A DNA stretch of 64,000 nucleotides from positions 23,109,702 through 23,173,701 of the forward strand of contig OX422183.1 in the NCBI GenBank assembly GCA_949130485.1, given 5' to 3'. This document shows positions 43,701 to 54,644 of this stretch, one piece after another. The DNA is from Agelas oroides (taxonomy: Eukaryota > Porifera > Demospongiae > Agelasida > Agelasidae). The notes beneath the pieces are model-generated. The model was not told the origin of the DNA, did no database searches, and worked only from the letters and a program-made list of their open reading frames with translations. Numbering within the stretch: the first letter of the stretch is position 1; the number at the start of each line of letters is the position of its first letter. The position numbers and the translations under genes were made by a program.

Positions 43701-44530
43701 ATCTGGCAGGTTATCGGAAGATGGTCAGAGTTGTTAGATGGTTCCTCCTCGATGACATGGCAAGATGAGAGAGATGGGAGTACGTGAGATGGGCAAAGAA
43801 TATGATCAATTGTTGATATGGAGCCATGGGCTTCACTCTCATAGGTGGAGGTTGCAGGGGTAGGGCTGAGATGTAGGTGAGCAGATAGAAAGTTCCATCT
43901 TTTTAGGTACTGCATTAAGATTTTACCCTGTTCATTGATAGGAGTAGAGGCCATTGGGCCTCCGCCCAGTCCAAGGTCTGCGTTTATATCACCAAGGATA
44001 AATACATCATTGTCAAAGCTGAACAAATTAATCATGGAGTCTAGGTAGTCGAGGGATTCTTTAAAAACGTCAGTGCAGCCTGTGCGAGTTGGAAGGTAGA
44101 CAGAAAGCAGACAGATGGGTCGAGGTTGGGCTTGGAGTGAAATGCCGACCACTCGATGAGAGGAGGAGTTGTCAAGCTTGCTGATGTGGTGGTCAAGCGA
44201 TTTTCTCCATGCGATTGCTACTCCTCCATGACCTCGAAGATGTCTAGGCCTGCAGTAGAGGTCATCCTCTTCTGCGGGAGGGGCAGAAGATAAGAAGTTG
44301 AAGTCAGGGTGGAGAGCTTGAAGAGATTGCAATTCGTAGGGCTGGAGCCAGTGCTCGGAGATGGCAAAAATGTCGTGTTGGTTGAGGAGCTGGTGGGTAT
44401 AGTAAGTGTTGGCTTTTAAGCCTCTGACATTAAGACATCCTACTCTAAGATGGTGGGACCCCGTGCCTGTGGAGGATGTCAAGGGTATCTTATTAGCAGG
44501 GGCACGGGGGGGATGCAGTGGGGCTACTCT
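40790..44530 (-). mobile_element. LINE (non-LTR retrotransposon), near full length
   Basis: It holds one long ORF (40982-44482) with short flanks: roughly 45 bp upstream to a CTAACCCTAACCCC phrase at 44524-44540, and about 190 bp downstream of the stop. No poly-A tail was seen at the 3' end. Target duplications are not evident. Confidence 0.7.
40982..44482 (-). CDS. LINE ORF: APE endonuclease plus reverse transcriptase, 1166 aa
   Basis: Uninterrupted. Residues 1-240 form an apurinic-type endonuclease (LRVGCLNVRGLKANT, SEHWL, FILGDINADLG, SDHLPI). Residues about 530-830 form the RT domain (YRGISLLSNISKLFEKVILA, LLDVKKAFDTVWH, QGVRQGAILSPLLYSIF, catalytic MYADDLALVAS). A C-terminal CxxC...H...C knuckle follows (CKLCLTAPEDPAHFILRC). 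This is a one-ORF LINE of the jockey/CR1/I assemblage; I do not assign the clade. With all catalytic residues present and no stop in 3.5 kb, the copy is young or recently active. Confidence 0.9.
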   Translation of the reverse strand: MTSSTGTGSHHLRVGCLNVRGLKANTYYTHQLLNQHDIFAISEHWLQPYELQSLQALHPDFNFLSSAPPAEEDDLYCRPRHLRGHGGVAIAWRKSLDHHISKLDNSSSHRVVGISLQAQPRPICLLSVYLPTRTGCTDVFKESLDYLDSMINLFSFDNDVFILGDINADLGLGGGPMASTPINEQGKILMQYLKRWNFLSAHLHLSPTPATSTYESEAHGSISTIDHILCPSHVLPSLSSCHVIEEEPSNNSDHLPITCQISTHLPNSPTHHKKSSPPPRPNWRKLTTHDLKRSYTSPLEASLSHLPLPSLSDYSSNPHLIDRTLSHLISLMKSTADTNIPSKRFFPHQTPEWDDELKLAQKTANNAHKTWRNAGKPRNPDHPLRIIYKESKRKFRAKLRNHRKNVRELFFSKLDLANTDSRKLFREIRNINGHSPEPSRVISFNGTTFQGDALLEGWTSYFEQLGVPSPHSTYDSDFQQSINEEYLALLDTTARNEIPITVDEVKEAIQGLKPHKASGPDGIDPEHIIHSGPLACNLLTDLFNAIVTTGHIPTVFQLGYITPIPKDPKKDQTDPSNYRGISLLSNISKLFEKVILAKLQSPALSLNPLQGGFRSGYSPIHTAFVLQEAIQSIRESGKKAYVALLDVKKAFDTVWHQGLFVKLHRKGIPTRIWHILNNWYTSSSCSVLQCGDHSRSFPILQGVRQGAILSPLLYSIFVDDLLNTLDHSCLGARIGEVFCGAPMYADDLALVASSPEELQAMLDIVSHYASQWHYRPNSSKSVILVFGESPRSRAFARSNRQWLLAGQQLQEVDEHHHLGILRSVHYSTLARTSERCAAGRSAFFALNAVGSRFGCLHPVTSHRLYSTLSLPIMLYGCELWSISKTESLMLERVHRKILRTIQGLPVRCPSVALTSLLGSRDISSFISQQQLTFINSIASMSTTDLPRLILEQRLTNPLLSGIIPLWQQLLDNLHLQSLEQLISTPRDKVSWKNSNKRLLNINHYIALTEECPDYPIGYCDLPLGKPSHHWSSTLHDRQATIRTNFRLRMLVGCDGLEADASRFRRRMNSTAPGNSTCKLCLTAPEDPAHFILRCPSLSTRRRELLSDAPSHVKSLLPDINLDPDHFVDVMLGCVWIKDHATQVYIVDFLNQLRAHRNALLLQPGPT

Positions 44531-44854
44531 AACCCTAACCCCTTAATTTTTCATTCCACGTGACTTGGCTTGCCTCGTTCCCGGGCTTTTGTTTGGGTCC
44601 AATATCATACGGAGGCGCGCTCGCGGGCATGCGGCTTACTGTTACGGACGTGGAAACTTCCAGTACATCAGCATGTAAATGTTTTCCCATTGGTGTGCGT
44701 GTAGTAAAACTTGTTTTACAAATAAGTAAGCTTTAAGGATACTATTAAGCTTAGTTCACGTGTTGGTACACCCTAAGTAAAACAGTATCTGTCAAGTAGT
44801 GAACTCGACAATTATCCTTTACCGCCCTCTTCTTGTAAGTAAGAACCTACAGTC

Positions 44855-47669
44855 ATGATGATTGTTGCAGCCGTTTTGTTACTCTTCTGCACTACAATCC
44901 CGACGAGAGTTAGAGCTTGCACTGGTGAGTTTGTTCAGTCTGGCGTCGCCGACCCTTCACTGGAAGGAAGTTCCCATGTTGTTGTGACTTCCTGCAAGCG
45001 AAGGATCGGCGACGCCAGGCTATGTAAAGTTCAGTAAATAAATCTAGTGCTCTGAAAGATTGATATGTTTAATAAATGCACGCTTATTATGTATGTATTA
45101 ATCGCTGTAAACACCCCTTAATTTTTCAGGTCTGACATTGAGTAGCAGTGTTGCTGGGAGAAACGCTTGTCTTTCGGAGAAAGTCACATTTACGTGCACT
45201 GCCCGAGGGTATGGTCTTTTCTGGTGGATTGAAGGAGTTGGAGAGATCCGAGTACATCGGACAAGTTATCCTCAGCTCGCGGGATACTTTCGAGCAGCAG
45301 TTGAGAGCTTCAACAACAATTGTTTGGTTTCTTCCCTAAGCTTTCGTGCAACTGCCTCGCACAACAGGACCAGAGTCATGTGCACAAATAGAGACAGGAG
45401 TTTAAGTCAATCACTGCCACTGCATATAATGAGTATGTTAGTATTTGTGTATTCATGACTACAGTAACGCTTTTGCTCAGCAATAACACTGTGCATGCAC
45501 TTGTTGTATAGCATTTTCTGAGTTATTGCAACTTCTGGTTTTAATCCAATTAGAATATATCTGCATGCAATTGCAATGGAAGGCACATTTCTCACCCTTG
45601 CAAGAACTCAGTATAGCAAAAGTTTACTTGTTTGACCTCCGTACAGACATCACCCTTGAGCACATCACTCTTGAGCACTTGACAGTAGTTCCACTCTCAC
45701 TCTCAACTGTCCAACTGGAATGGAAGGTTGTCCCCACAGATGGACACCACTGCATTACAGGCTACAATATTCAGGCTTCTGGCCCAAATGGATCACAGTG
45801 GGGGGCACAAACCCCGGGAGGAAACTACTCATTTCTCTTCTCTGGAATGCAACTGGAACCATCGAAAGAGTATACATATTCTGTTACTGCCAATATTACA
45901 TCTACTCAAACTGTTCCTACTGTCAAGCAAACATCAATTGTGGAAGTTCAAGGCATGTTTCACAAAACATAGAATACAGCACGTGATTGTTTGTAGCCTT
46001 GCTCTCAGTCCCTCCCTTAGGCCCTCCCCAAGCTTTCCATTCCTCACGGAAAAAGGATTTTAAAATGAGGCTAAATGTTTGCACATTACTGATACTCATT
46101 TGCATGCCTACATGCAGAACCCAACCCTCCAACTAACCTCAGTGCTCTGATGACTTGTGACAGTCAAGGTTATAAAGTCTACATTGAATGGAAGGTATAC
46201 CATATCTACTGATTCCAAATCAACAACAGTAATTAAGTTAAGCATTCATACAACAGCAAATAGATATTGATACATAATAGGTATGATGGTACATGATAAA
46301 ATTATTTTTGCAGGCTCCTCTTCCTGCTCCACTTCGTCCTCCACTGACTGGGTATCTCCTCCATTATCACACTTTTGAGGATGACAGTACCATTCAGCTT
46401 CCATTGAACACTACATCTACATCTTACATGCTGAACAATGTCACTGCATGCGTCTTTAACATAACTGTGACAGCTCTTAGCCAGACTGGGCCAAGCAGAA
46501 ACAACCCATCAGTTCGTTTAGGTATGTAAATCATAACTTTCATCTACTCTGTCATGTTCACTTTGTTTTTGTTGAAAGTGTATAAGAAAAAAATCTAGAC
46601 CTAAACTGTGTTTCACATTATAAGTATATACATCAGTCTTATTATTAGGCCTACACCCACCTTTCTTTTTATTTTTATTTTTATTTTTTCACTACACACA
46701 GTGAAAAAACTGGACAGGGACCTAAAAATGACGATTATGTGAATGCAACAAGTAGTTATAAAACTGTTAAAGCAGGTCTTTAAGAACAACATACTAAAGG
46801 TTCCTTACATCTACAGTAATTGGTAACTTTATATAATACTGCTGTTAATGAACTTGTGCCTACAGCAATTCCATGTGAGGATTCTTTGGTGACAGCAGGC
46901 CACTGCAGTGGGACACCACTAACACCAACCTTCACACAAGTGTTGACTGCTGTGGAACACACAGGTGGTGAGGGTGCATGTATGGTGCCACCCCAGAGAT
47001 GCAGTGATTGCCCAGAGCCACCTGAAGTGAATGCTTCCATCCCCTTTTCAAGCCAGACTGACTGCCCAGAGTCCCCCAGAAACAGTAAGCTCTTATGCAA
47101 CAAACACATCATGAATACCAACATATTATACTAAACAGTGTAGTGACACTAAAAGCAAGCTTTTAAGCATCTGAATAGAGTTCACCACAGAGTGCATGTA
47201 GCTATGTTTCTATACAAATGAATATCAACATTGTAAGGGAAACTTTTAACCATCCCAATAGAGTTCACCACAGAGGGTATGCTTCTAAACAACTTTTATA
47301 CAAATAAATATCAACTGTGTACACTTTCCCATGCCATGTAGCTAATCCATTACCATGAACTCTGTTCCTCCCACACCCCCTGCAGGTCCAACTTCCGTTA
47401 CCCTTTATGTTATCACTGCTCTCATCTCTGGAGTAATAGCTTTTTGCAGTGGTATTCTTTTTGCTGGTGTCTGTAATTGCATCCTACAGTGCCATGAGCA
47501 ATGGAGGATAGACAGGAAGAGTTCAAAGTGTACTACTGGTGTGGCTACTCAACAGAGAGGGGGAAGTCCCGAGTATGAAGAAATTCCCACACCCACAGAA
47601 AGTGGTTCCGGGAATGATGTGCCGCTACATCAGAATGCTGCTTATGTTGCAGTGCAGAGACCCCACTAA
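44855..47669 (+). CDS. Receptor A: Ig-FN3-FN3-TM with YEEI tail (488 aa)
   Basis: Seven exons: 44855-44924 (signal peptide MMIVAAVLLLFCTTIP), 45130-45432 (Ig-like domain with VTFTCTA and VMCTN cysteines), 45647-45952 (FN3), 46118-46194 and 46314-46521 (second FN3), 46866-47084 (Cys-rich, Pro-rich stalk), 47386-47669 (transmembrane TLYVITALISGVIAFCSGIL and cytoplasmic tail). All phases agree and the frame is open over 1467 nt. Intron 3 would use a GC donor (AAG|GCATGT). The tail holds SPEYEEIP, the classical Src-family SH2 ligand, and NAAYVAV 19 residues on, an ITAM-like pair with wide spacing. I infer a plasma-membrane recognition or adhesion receptor signalling through tyrosine kinases; ligand unknown. 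It has a tandem paralogue at 53547-56788. Confidence 0.85.
44935..45025. mobile_element. Hairpin MITE in intron 1 of receptor A
   Basis: CAGTCTGGCGTCGCCGACCC pairs with GGATCGGCGACGCCAGGCT, with ACTTCC/GGAAGT inside. A relative lies at the same place in intron 1 of receptor B (about 53630-53722), so it was there before the gene duplication or was copied with it. Confidence 0.7.
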
Positions 47670-47777
47670 GAACTAAAGCACTTAGTATAATTTCTAGCCA
47701 CTTGTAAGTAGTTGTTTACATAAGTATTGACCTTTGAAATGATGATAAGTTACATCATACATATGAATACTGTAATT

Positions 47778-47897
47778 CAAAGCACACCCCATTACTGTGG
47801 GTACCCAAACAGAGAGAGAGGGGAAAGTCCTGAAAGTGTTTCCCAGGACAGTATGCAGCTACAAGGTACATATGCTACAGTGCAAAGTTCCCATTAA
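47778..47897 (+). other. Relic or alternative tail exon of receptor A
   Basis: Downstream of the stop, after ACCCAAACAG, an open frame reads RGESPESVSQDSMQLQ then TYATVQSSH and stop. It resembles the end of the main tail but lacks the YEEI part. The matching copy in receptor B (56891-57003) keeps the same frame. It could be an alternative last exon or a leftover of exon duplication. Confidence 0.5.
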
Positions 47898-49092
47898 GAA
47901 CTAAACCACTAGTACATAGTAGCCACTCAGACTGTAGTGGTTTCTTACCTGTAGCATTGACCCTAGGCATTGCTGTAATGCTGTACGTTACCAGCATGTT
48001 TTATATGATGAGCCAGAGGAACCATAATCCACCATATTATCTCCCCGTATCATAATACAGCAAAAGGATGATATTAATAAAAAATTATGAAATAATATAC
48101 TCCACTATGCAATAATTCAGAGCCAGTATTGCACACATCCTTGTTGTGTTATGTACACCTTATGCATGTTGCAGCAGAGGAAGTCTAATACCTATAGTGG
48201 AAATATTAGGAATTTTTTACTGTGCATGGGAAGGACAACTGCATGCAGGTGTCCCTAAATTCTCACGGTATAATGTTTCTTTGTGCACAAAAAAAACAAA
48301 ACATTATACCTTCAAAATGGTTTAGTGTATATGTATTCGTGGTGTTACGTTATATATAAGTGTGCCTTCGACCTCCAACCCTCAACATAAGCTCAATTTC
48401 ACAGCACTGGCCATGATGAAATTGAATGTAAGGGGAGTTTCCCCAACATTTGAGGTGTATATAGTCCACCACATTAATGAATTTCAGTGGTTGTTTTATA
48501 TCAAATTTCTGTGGTAAGGCAAGCCAGGTTATATCCTCATACCTGGTTATATTCAATTCCAGGAAACCAGACAGGAAGTGAGCAAAGAATTACACATCAT
48601 GATCAATGTTGTGTCATTAAAGTTTCATTTTCATTTCAGTCACATCTGTTGGCAACCATGGGGCTCACTTTGTTTGTCTTTACGATGCACAGTTCTGGTT
48701 TATCCAAAATCTTGTTCTCACCACGACTGTACTCTCGTGCCCAGACCAGCCGTACGTATCAAGAGGAAGGGGTCTGGTGATACAAGCCGGAATCCTTTGG
48801 CTTGCGGAAGTGTTGAATTCAGAGTGTAGAATTACAAATTGGTCATATACATATATAGTTGGGTAATGAGTCTCTTAACATTACTTTGAGCAGTACAATT
48901 GAAGTACTTCTCGCTTCTGCATTATTCCAATAAACACCACTCTGAGATTTGTTGGTCACTCTACACTTCTGGAGTTAGCCAAGGATTTAGACTTGTGACA
49001 CCAGACCCCTTCTCCTCGTGTGAGCAAGCTGGGTGGGGTCTGGGCACAAGACTACTATAGTTGGTTCCAGAGCCTTTCAAGCAGTATCAAAC
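47898..49092. other. Downstream region of receptor A, duplicated with it
   Basis: No gene recognised. Stretches such as ATGATGAGCC..AATCCACCATAT (48005-48035) and the TATATAAGTG..GCCTTCGAC segment (48350-48370) recur in order downstream of receptor B (57137-57165, 57605-57625). So the duplication unit included about 1 kb of 3' flank. A 12-bp-stem hairpin lies at 48270-48309 (GGTATAATGTTT/AAACATTATACC). Confidence 0.55.
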
Positions 49093-49960
49093 TTATATCA
49101 AGAAGGACTGAGGTTGTTGAGCATTAAAAAACGTAGTGAAATTGTCTGTTATTATAGAACGTTTCAGACAGTGGTCCATCATCAGCTGCAAAATGTGAGA
49201 CTGACTGCACACATAAAATAATACTATAATACAGATGATGTAATAATAGAGAGATAGACAGATGAGTCTGGTGGTTCTTGGTGTGCTCCATATGGGATTT
49301 AGCTGCTGTCCTTGATCACGATTGATCAACTTGTCTTTATTATCTCTAATCCGGAAAGCTTCTTTGACTCTTCTCTTGGTCTAGTTAGATTTTTGTTCCA
49401 GAACCTCTGTTCCAGAGGATGTGATCATGAAGAGTTCTGCTGGCATGGACAGCTAAAGGACCTTGGGTTTCTCATCTGTAAGTCAGTGCTGTTAGTCTTC
49501 ATCTCCATGAGACCCCTTCTGACCAGATAAGTGGGGTAACTGTTGGAGGTGAAGACCGCTTGTAGATGGTTGAGTTGGACTTTGTTGGAGTGACTCGCAT
49601 TCATGGCTCAGTGTGTGAGGCATTTAATGATGGCTGCTTTGATTCCGGGATGATGGTTGGATCTTAATGGTTATTGTGTGTGGTTTTCTGTACATGGACA
49701 TGGTGAGGTTAATTGTCATGCTCCCTCTGCACCAACACATCCAAGATTGAGAGAGAACCATTCTTCTCCATTTCCATCGTGAATTCAATGCTTGGTCTGA
49801 AGGAGCTGCAAAGACTACAGTTAAATCTCAATGGAGTGCATCAAGAATTTAACCACCAGCATTACATCTGTTGGCTTCTTAACAAAGTAGGTGCGAACAT
49901 ACAGCTATACCTAATAAGGTGCATTTTGGAGATGCCAAATTTGACAGGGCTAATGTAAGG
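49093..49960 (-). pseudogene. Penelope-like element relic
   Basis: The minus strand shows pieces of a Penelope RT C-terminus in changing frames: EFTMEMEKNGSLSILDVLVQ (about 49790-49730), then LTMSMYRKPTHT (about 49710) and further degenerate pieces to about 49510. Downstream (49205-49141) comes CTGATGATGGACCACTGTCT then GAAACGTT, which resembles the ribozyme-containing 3' region of these elements; stem I does not pair, so any ribozyme would be dead. Stops and frame changes show that it is not functional. Confidence 0.55.
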
Positions 49961-50039
49961 TAGTTTCACGCTCTTTTGTGCTGCTTTACAGTGCTTACTA
50001 ATTGTATTGCAGCAGCACACCAGAGCAGAGTGACCACAA

Positions 50040-50192
50040 TCGTGACAACCACTCCACAGTCATGATATAACGACTCCACAATATGACAACCACTCCACAA
50101 TCATGACAACCACTCCACAATCATGACAACTACTCCACAATCATGATAACCACTCCACAATCATGACAACCACTCCACAATCATGACAACCA
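50040..50192 (+). repeat. 20-bp minisatellite ACCACTCCACAATCATGACA
   Basis: About seven tandem units with small variations (AACCACTCC, AACTACTCC). Confidence 0.9.
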
Positions 50193-51788
50193 AAGCTGTT
50201 TTATGTTCTAATTGTAACTGTAACTTAGCCTCGTTCTCAGGTCTTCCCGCCTCCAGTTTTTGATCGCTTGCAGTATCCAAAAACAGAGGGGGAAGGCCTA
50301 GCCTATTTATCACATGAATGACGTCATGTCTATAGAAGGTGGGGATTCCCGATCAAAGAACGCTTTATGTTGGTATACACCAAGGACAAAAACATTATGC
50401 AAGGAATCATGACCACAAACAGCAGTACAATATTTGCTGACCAGAAAGTTTTTCAGTATCATGTTTGTCAAGTGAACTTGCTGCATTGAAACCACAAGTC
50501 TCCCAGCTAAAGGAAGCTGTTTTTTGCTCTCCAGTGTGAGCAGAAATAGGCTAAAATGACAGCACAGTTGGTATTTGGACTACTGTCAGTATCCCACACT
50601 TGAGTTTAAGTTTGCCAGGGTAAGTTAGATCTATTGCTTTTGTACATATTCTGAAAACATGTAAACAATTTGGGTGCTGTAATTAATTGCCGGAAGAAAA
50701 TTAATGTTCATGACGTTACTTGCTGGCAGTTTGTGTGGCATTGCCAGCAAACAATGCATGATATTACATGCAGCATCTACTATAGCTGTGAATATTTTGA
50801 GCCATGGCAGAAGATGAAGAAAGATGTAAACATTCACAGCTCAACTTTGGCTACTATGTACAGCAGGTTATTCTCCTTCACTCAATTTATCATGGCACAT
50901 TCAGTTCTGATCAGTGTTCCTTGATGCCACATACTGCTATTCAAACCCAGATGATGAAGACAGTGCATGTGTACAGTTGCTGGTTGCTATAACAGCCACA
51001 CATTCATTTGGTGACATCAAGGGTGGAAGGTTTATATGGTGCCTCCCTCCTCACCTTTATCCTCAGTGTACAATTGGGCAATCTCATGCATGGTGCTAGC
51101 TTTCCATACGACAGTGGTTCATTATGAAGTAATAGAAGTACACAGCTTACTGGAGAAGTGTGTGATGCACATAAAATAAGTACCTAAGATCCTTGCACAA
51201 CTACAATCTCCCCACGCATTGGCTATATAACTAGCAGCTATGGTATGAGTCATGTGTTTTGATCTCTTCTTGTCTCCACTTATTTATTTCTACACGTCAT
51301 GACTAGAAGTGAGCCATTGCAATTTTAGCTCCAAGGCAGATTCTTCCAGCTTGCATGGCATCATTTGTTCATCTATTTTTCAGGATGTTAAAAATGCCAA
51401 GTGACCCATTTCACTATACGTAGCTAAAACATTTCCCGTGTTATCAGATGCCATTATAGTACGTATACCACCTTAGCTACTTTGGTTAGTAAGTAGTGAT
51501 GAAGTCATGCAGTCATAAAATTACATTAGCAAGAATAACTGCAACTTGCACTTACAGCACCAAGATAAGATACATGAACCATATTTTGTAGGAGGAGTGG
51601 TGTGGGCAAGAAAACAGCACAAATTGTCATTAGCTAGTAAAACTTGCCAAGCCAAAGGAATTAAGCAAAGTCCACAACAAGCATCCTGTCAGTGAGTGCA
51701 TGCTACGTACAGTTGAATTCACTTGGGCAATGTCGATCAGATACAAGTGAATACTGCTTGTCAAAGTATGTTCATTTCATTTTTGCAG
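50193..51788. other. No gene recognised
   Basis: A fragment of the GCCTCGTTCTCAGG repeat family lies at 50227-50310. ORFs of 60-84 codons overlap in both strands without recognisable domains. Confidence 0.45.
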
Positions 51789-52051
51789 ATTATGCAATCA
51801 CTAGCCTCATACCCATGCCACATGTAGCCTTGGTACGAAGCTATGCAATCGCCGAAATACAACTTCGTATCCAACTTAACAATCAGTATGCACTGTATTC
51901 TGAAACATCTTCCGCCACACTGCAGTATAAAATTGACTGCAGATACAATGTAACATATATTGATACGAAATTATCAATAGAGAACAATACAACAATTGCT
52001 TGCTATGATGGTAATGCTAACTCTAGTTATAAGGCAATTTTGATAGCCTAA
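51789..52051 (+). CDS. Unrecognised possible terminal exon, N-glycosylation sites
   Basis: After a good acceptor (TCATTTTTGCAG) the frame is open for 87 codons to TAA at 52051, reading IPMPHVALVRSYAIAEIQLR, YKIDCRYNVTYIDTKL and NNTTIACYDGNANSS. Three N-x-S/T sites and two cysteines suggest an extracellular segment, and it lies between the receptor genes. No domain is recognised and no upstream exon could be joined. It could be chance. Confidence 0.25.
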
Positions 52052-52521
52052 ATAGCTAACTTAAATGTGATGTAAAAACATCTTTTTACCACTAATTTGA
52101 TTGTAGTCAATCCTTACAACATTGACCTTTGCCAGTCATCATAGAGCTCACATTTTAAATGCAAATTCTGACAAGAGTTAAATATAGCATTGGTATAGTT
52201 TTGTTTTGTAGTAGCAGTGAAATGTTCCTCAGTGAGCTAGCTAACAATATTAGAATGAATGTACGATGATGGATGTTGGTTCTAGCATATGCAGCACTTG
52301 AAACTGACATATTGGAATGTTTGAGCATACATCTGCAGGACAGTAAAGCTAATGACATTATCAACTATGGCATTATACACTATGACATTAATTTAACTAT
52401 CAACAGCATCGCTTCTTTATACAGCTGAAGGTCACACATATATTGCGTCATTGACCAGGTACTCTACTGTAAGGTCAAAGGTGAACGTAATTGGCCACAC
52501 CCACAAGTAGTGATCTTATAA
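52052..52521. other. No gene recognised
   Basis: AT-rich sequence with no supported feature up to the target duplication at 52514-52521. Confidence 0.45.
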
Positions 52522-53475
52522 CCCTTTCCAGCCCATAGCGCGAATGGCAATATTGCGAAGGAAGAACGCGTTGCGTATTGCGTATCATATCGCCAGTTGG
52601 GAAACAGCTACAGACTTCTGGTAAAAATATTATAGAGCCTTATAGTTCGCTTAGCATCAGTGGAGTTTTGAAGCTTACTACAAAAAGTACAGGCTGTAAG
52701 ACAAACGTAAGTTTTCAGACCGGAAATCGCTACCTTCGGTATATTCTCAAGCTTATAGCTTGGCTGTTTCGTGTTTGTTCTTCTTGAAATCTGCAGTGTA
52801 GTTAGTGCTTTCCTTTAGCTTCATGTAGCTTTTTGTTGCATCTTCGTCGCTTGTATACCTTTCGAGATCGGTCGTGACTTACACGTCAACGTCGCCCGTG
52901 CGATAAAATGCACGCTACGCTACGTTAACTTCCGGTCCGGAAGTAGAACTTTGACAGCAACAACCCATGTTCATACCACTTCTGCTGTCCATGCAGCAAG
53001 TGTTCACTACTGCCCAAGTCTATTTTTCTTCAGTAACTAATGACTTCCACTTCAGTCAACAATTGGATAATCCATGTCATGTCATGCTACTTTGAATTTG
53101 AACTAAATCATGATTAACTTTACAAAGCACTACTATTATAATCTGCTCAAAATTAATATTTGTATTAGTCATTGTGCTATTGTTTGTTGTGTTTCATTTT
53201 GTTTTGTTCAGGCTGCCATCCCTCTCTGTAGCAGTCCTTCAGCACTGTATTTTGTATCAGCTTCACTCCTCACCCACACTTGAGTTCTACATATTCTGTC
53301 ATGTCATACAATAATAATAATAGTTAATTTTCAATTTATCTATGCGATATTAGCTTCCGGTGGGTGTAATGAATACAGTTACTAACGCAGAACTACACCG
53401 CTAACGTAAACGGGAAGCCTGAAAAAGGACCTTGTGTGGCCATGACGCCGTACGGCGTCATTGGGCCGGAAAGGG
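52522..53475. mobile_element. Non-autonomous DNA transposon, 8-bp TSD (954 bp)
   Basis: The ends CCCTTTCCAGCCCA and inverted TGGGCCGGAAAGGG are flanked by a perfect 8-bp duplication TCTTATAA (52514-52521 and 53476-53483). Eight-base duplications suit hAT-type (or similar) transposases. No ORF of note. It ends 71 bp upstream of the receptor B start codon. Confidence 0.85.
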
Positions 53476-53513
53476 TCTTATAACGTGCTTTCATGTTTGC
53501 TAGTACGTAGTCC

Positions 53514-53538
53514 TAAGTTCCAACTTAGTTGGAACTTA
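53514..53538. promoter_or_regulatory. Palindrome just upstream of receptor B ATG
   Basis: TAAGTTCCAAC, TTA, GTTGGAACTTA: perfect 11-bp arms ending 8 bases before the start codon at 53547. If transcribed it would put a hairpin directly before the ATG. No equivalent is seen before receptor A. Confidence 0.5.
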
Positions 53539-54644
53539 CGGGCATAATGCTGTACATTTTTCCAGTCGTTTCGTTGTTCCTCTGCACTACAATCCCGACA
53601 ATGGTTACAGCGTGTGTTGGTGAGTTTGTTTAGTCTAGCGTCTCCGACCGCTTGAAGGGGTTATACCCATCGCTTGCAGGAAGTACTTCTGGCTTCTGCT
53701 AGCGGAGGGTCGGCGACGCCAAGTAACTGAATTCAAAAATGAGGCTAGTGTTTCGGATGTGTATATGATGATTGTATGCCCACACTATATTGCACGTATA
53801 TATTGCAGCACTGTTTGATTTCAGGTCTGAGGTTGACTAGCAGTATCTCTGGAAGACACGCATGTCTCTCGGAGGAAGTCACCTTTACATGCACTGCTCG
53901 AGGGAATGTTATTTTCTGGAGGAATGAAGGAGTTGGAGAGATCACAGTGCACAATCGAAGTTCACCTTCCAGGGGTCACTTTCGAGCAGCGGTGGAGAGC
54001 TATGACTTCAACAACAATTGCTTGGTTTCTTCCCTAACCTTACGTGCAACTGCCTCACGCAACAGGACCACGGTCACCTGCACAAATAGGGGACGAAGTT
54101 TAAGTCAATCGCTGCCTTTGCATATAATGAGTACGTTTGCACAATATATAGCTAGTTGGACTACAGTTCTCCTGCATGCTCACATTGTATAGCCTACGGT
54201 TTTCTGCAACTTCTGTTTGCAAGAGCATCAAATCTGCGATGAGCCAATCCAGAAGTATAATTTGATTGGGTGTCATGATATTTGCTCTTGCAACTGAACG
54301 TTACAAGACTAATAATTATACAACTTATATAGTATATATTTGATCTCAATGCAGACATCACTCTTGATCATCTGACAGTGGTTCCAGTCTCGCTGTCAAC
54401 TGTTCTACTTGAGTGGAAGGTTATCCCCACAGATGGACACCACTGCATTACAAGCTACAACATTCAGGTCTCTGGCCCAGATGGATCACAGTGGGGGGCA
54501 CAAACTCATGGAATGAACCACTCATTTCTCTTGTCTGGAATGCAACTGGAGCCATCGAAGGAGTATACATACTGTGTTACTGCCAATATTCTATCTACTC
54601 AAACTGGTCCATCTAATCATGTCAGCCCTTCTGTCAAGCAAACA

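Noticed and set aside
49141..49205. Second functional hammerhead ribozyme
   Set aside because: Core-like bases are present but stem I does not pair and stem II is weak; kept only as part of the Penelope relic.
50804..50992. Small ORF beginning MAEDEERCKHSQLNFGYY as a gene
   Set aside because: Short, overlaps other frames, no splice or domain support.
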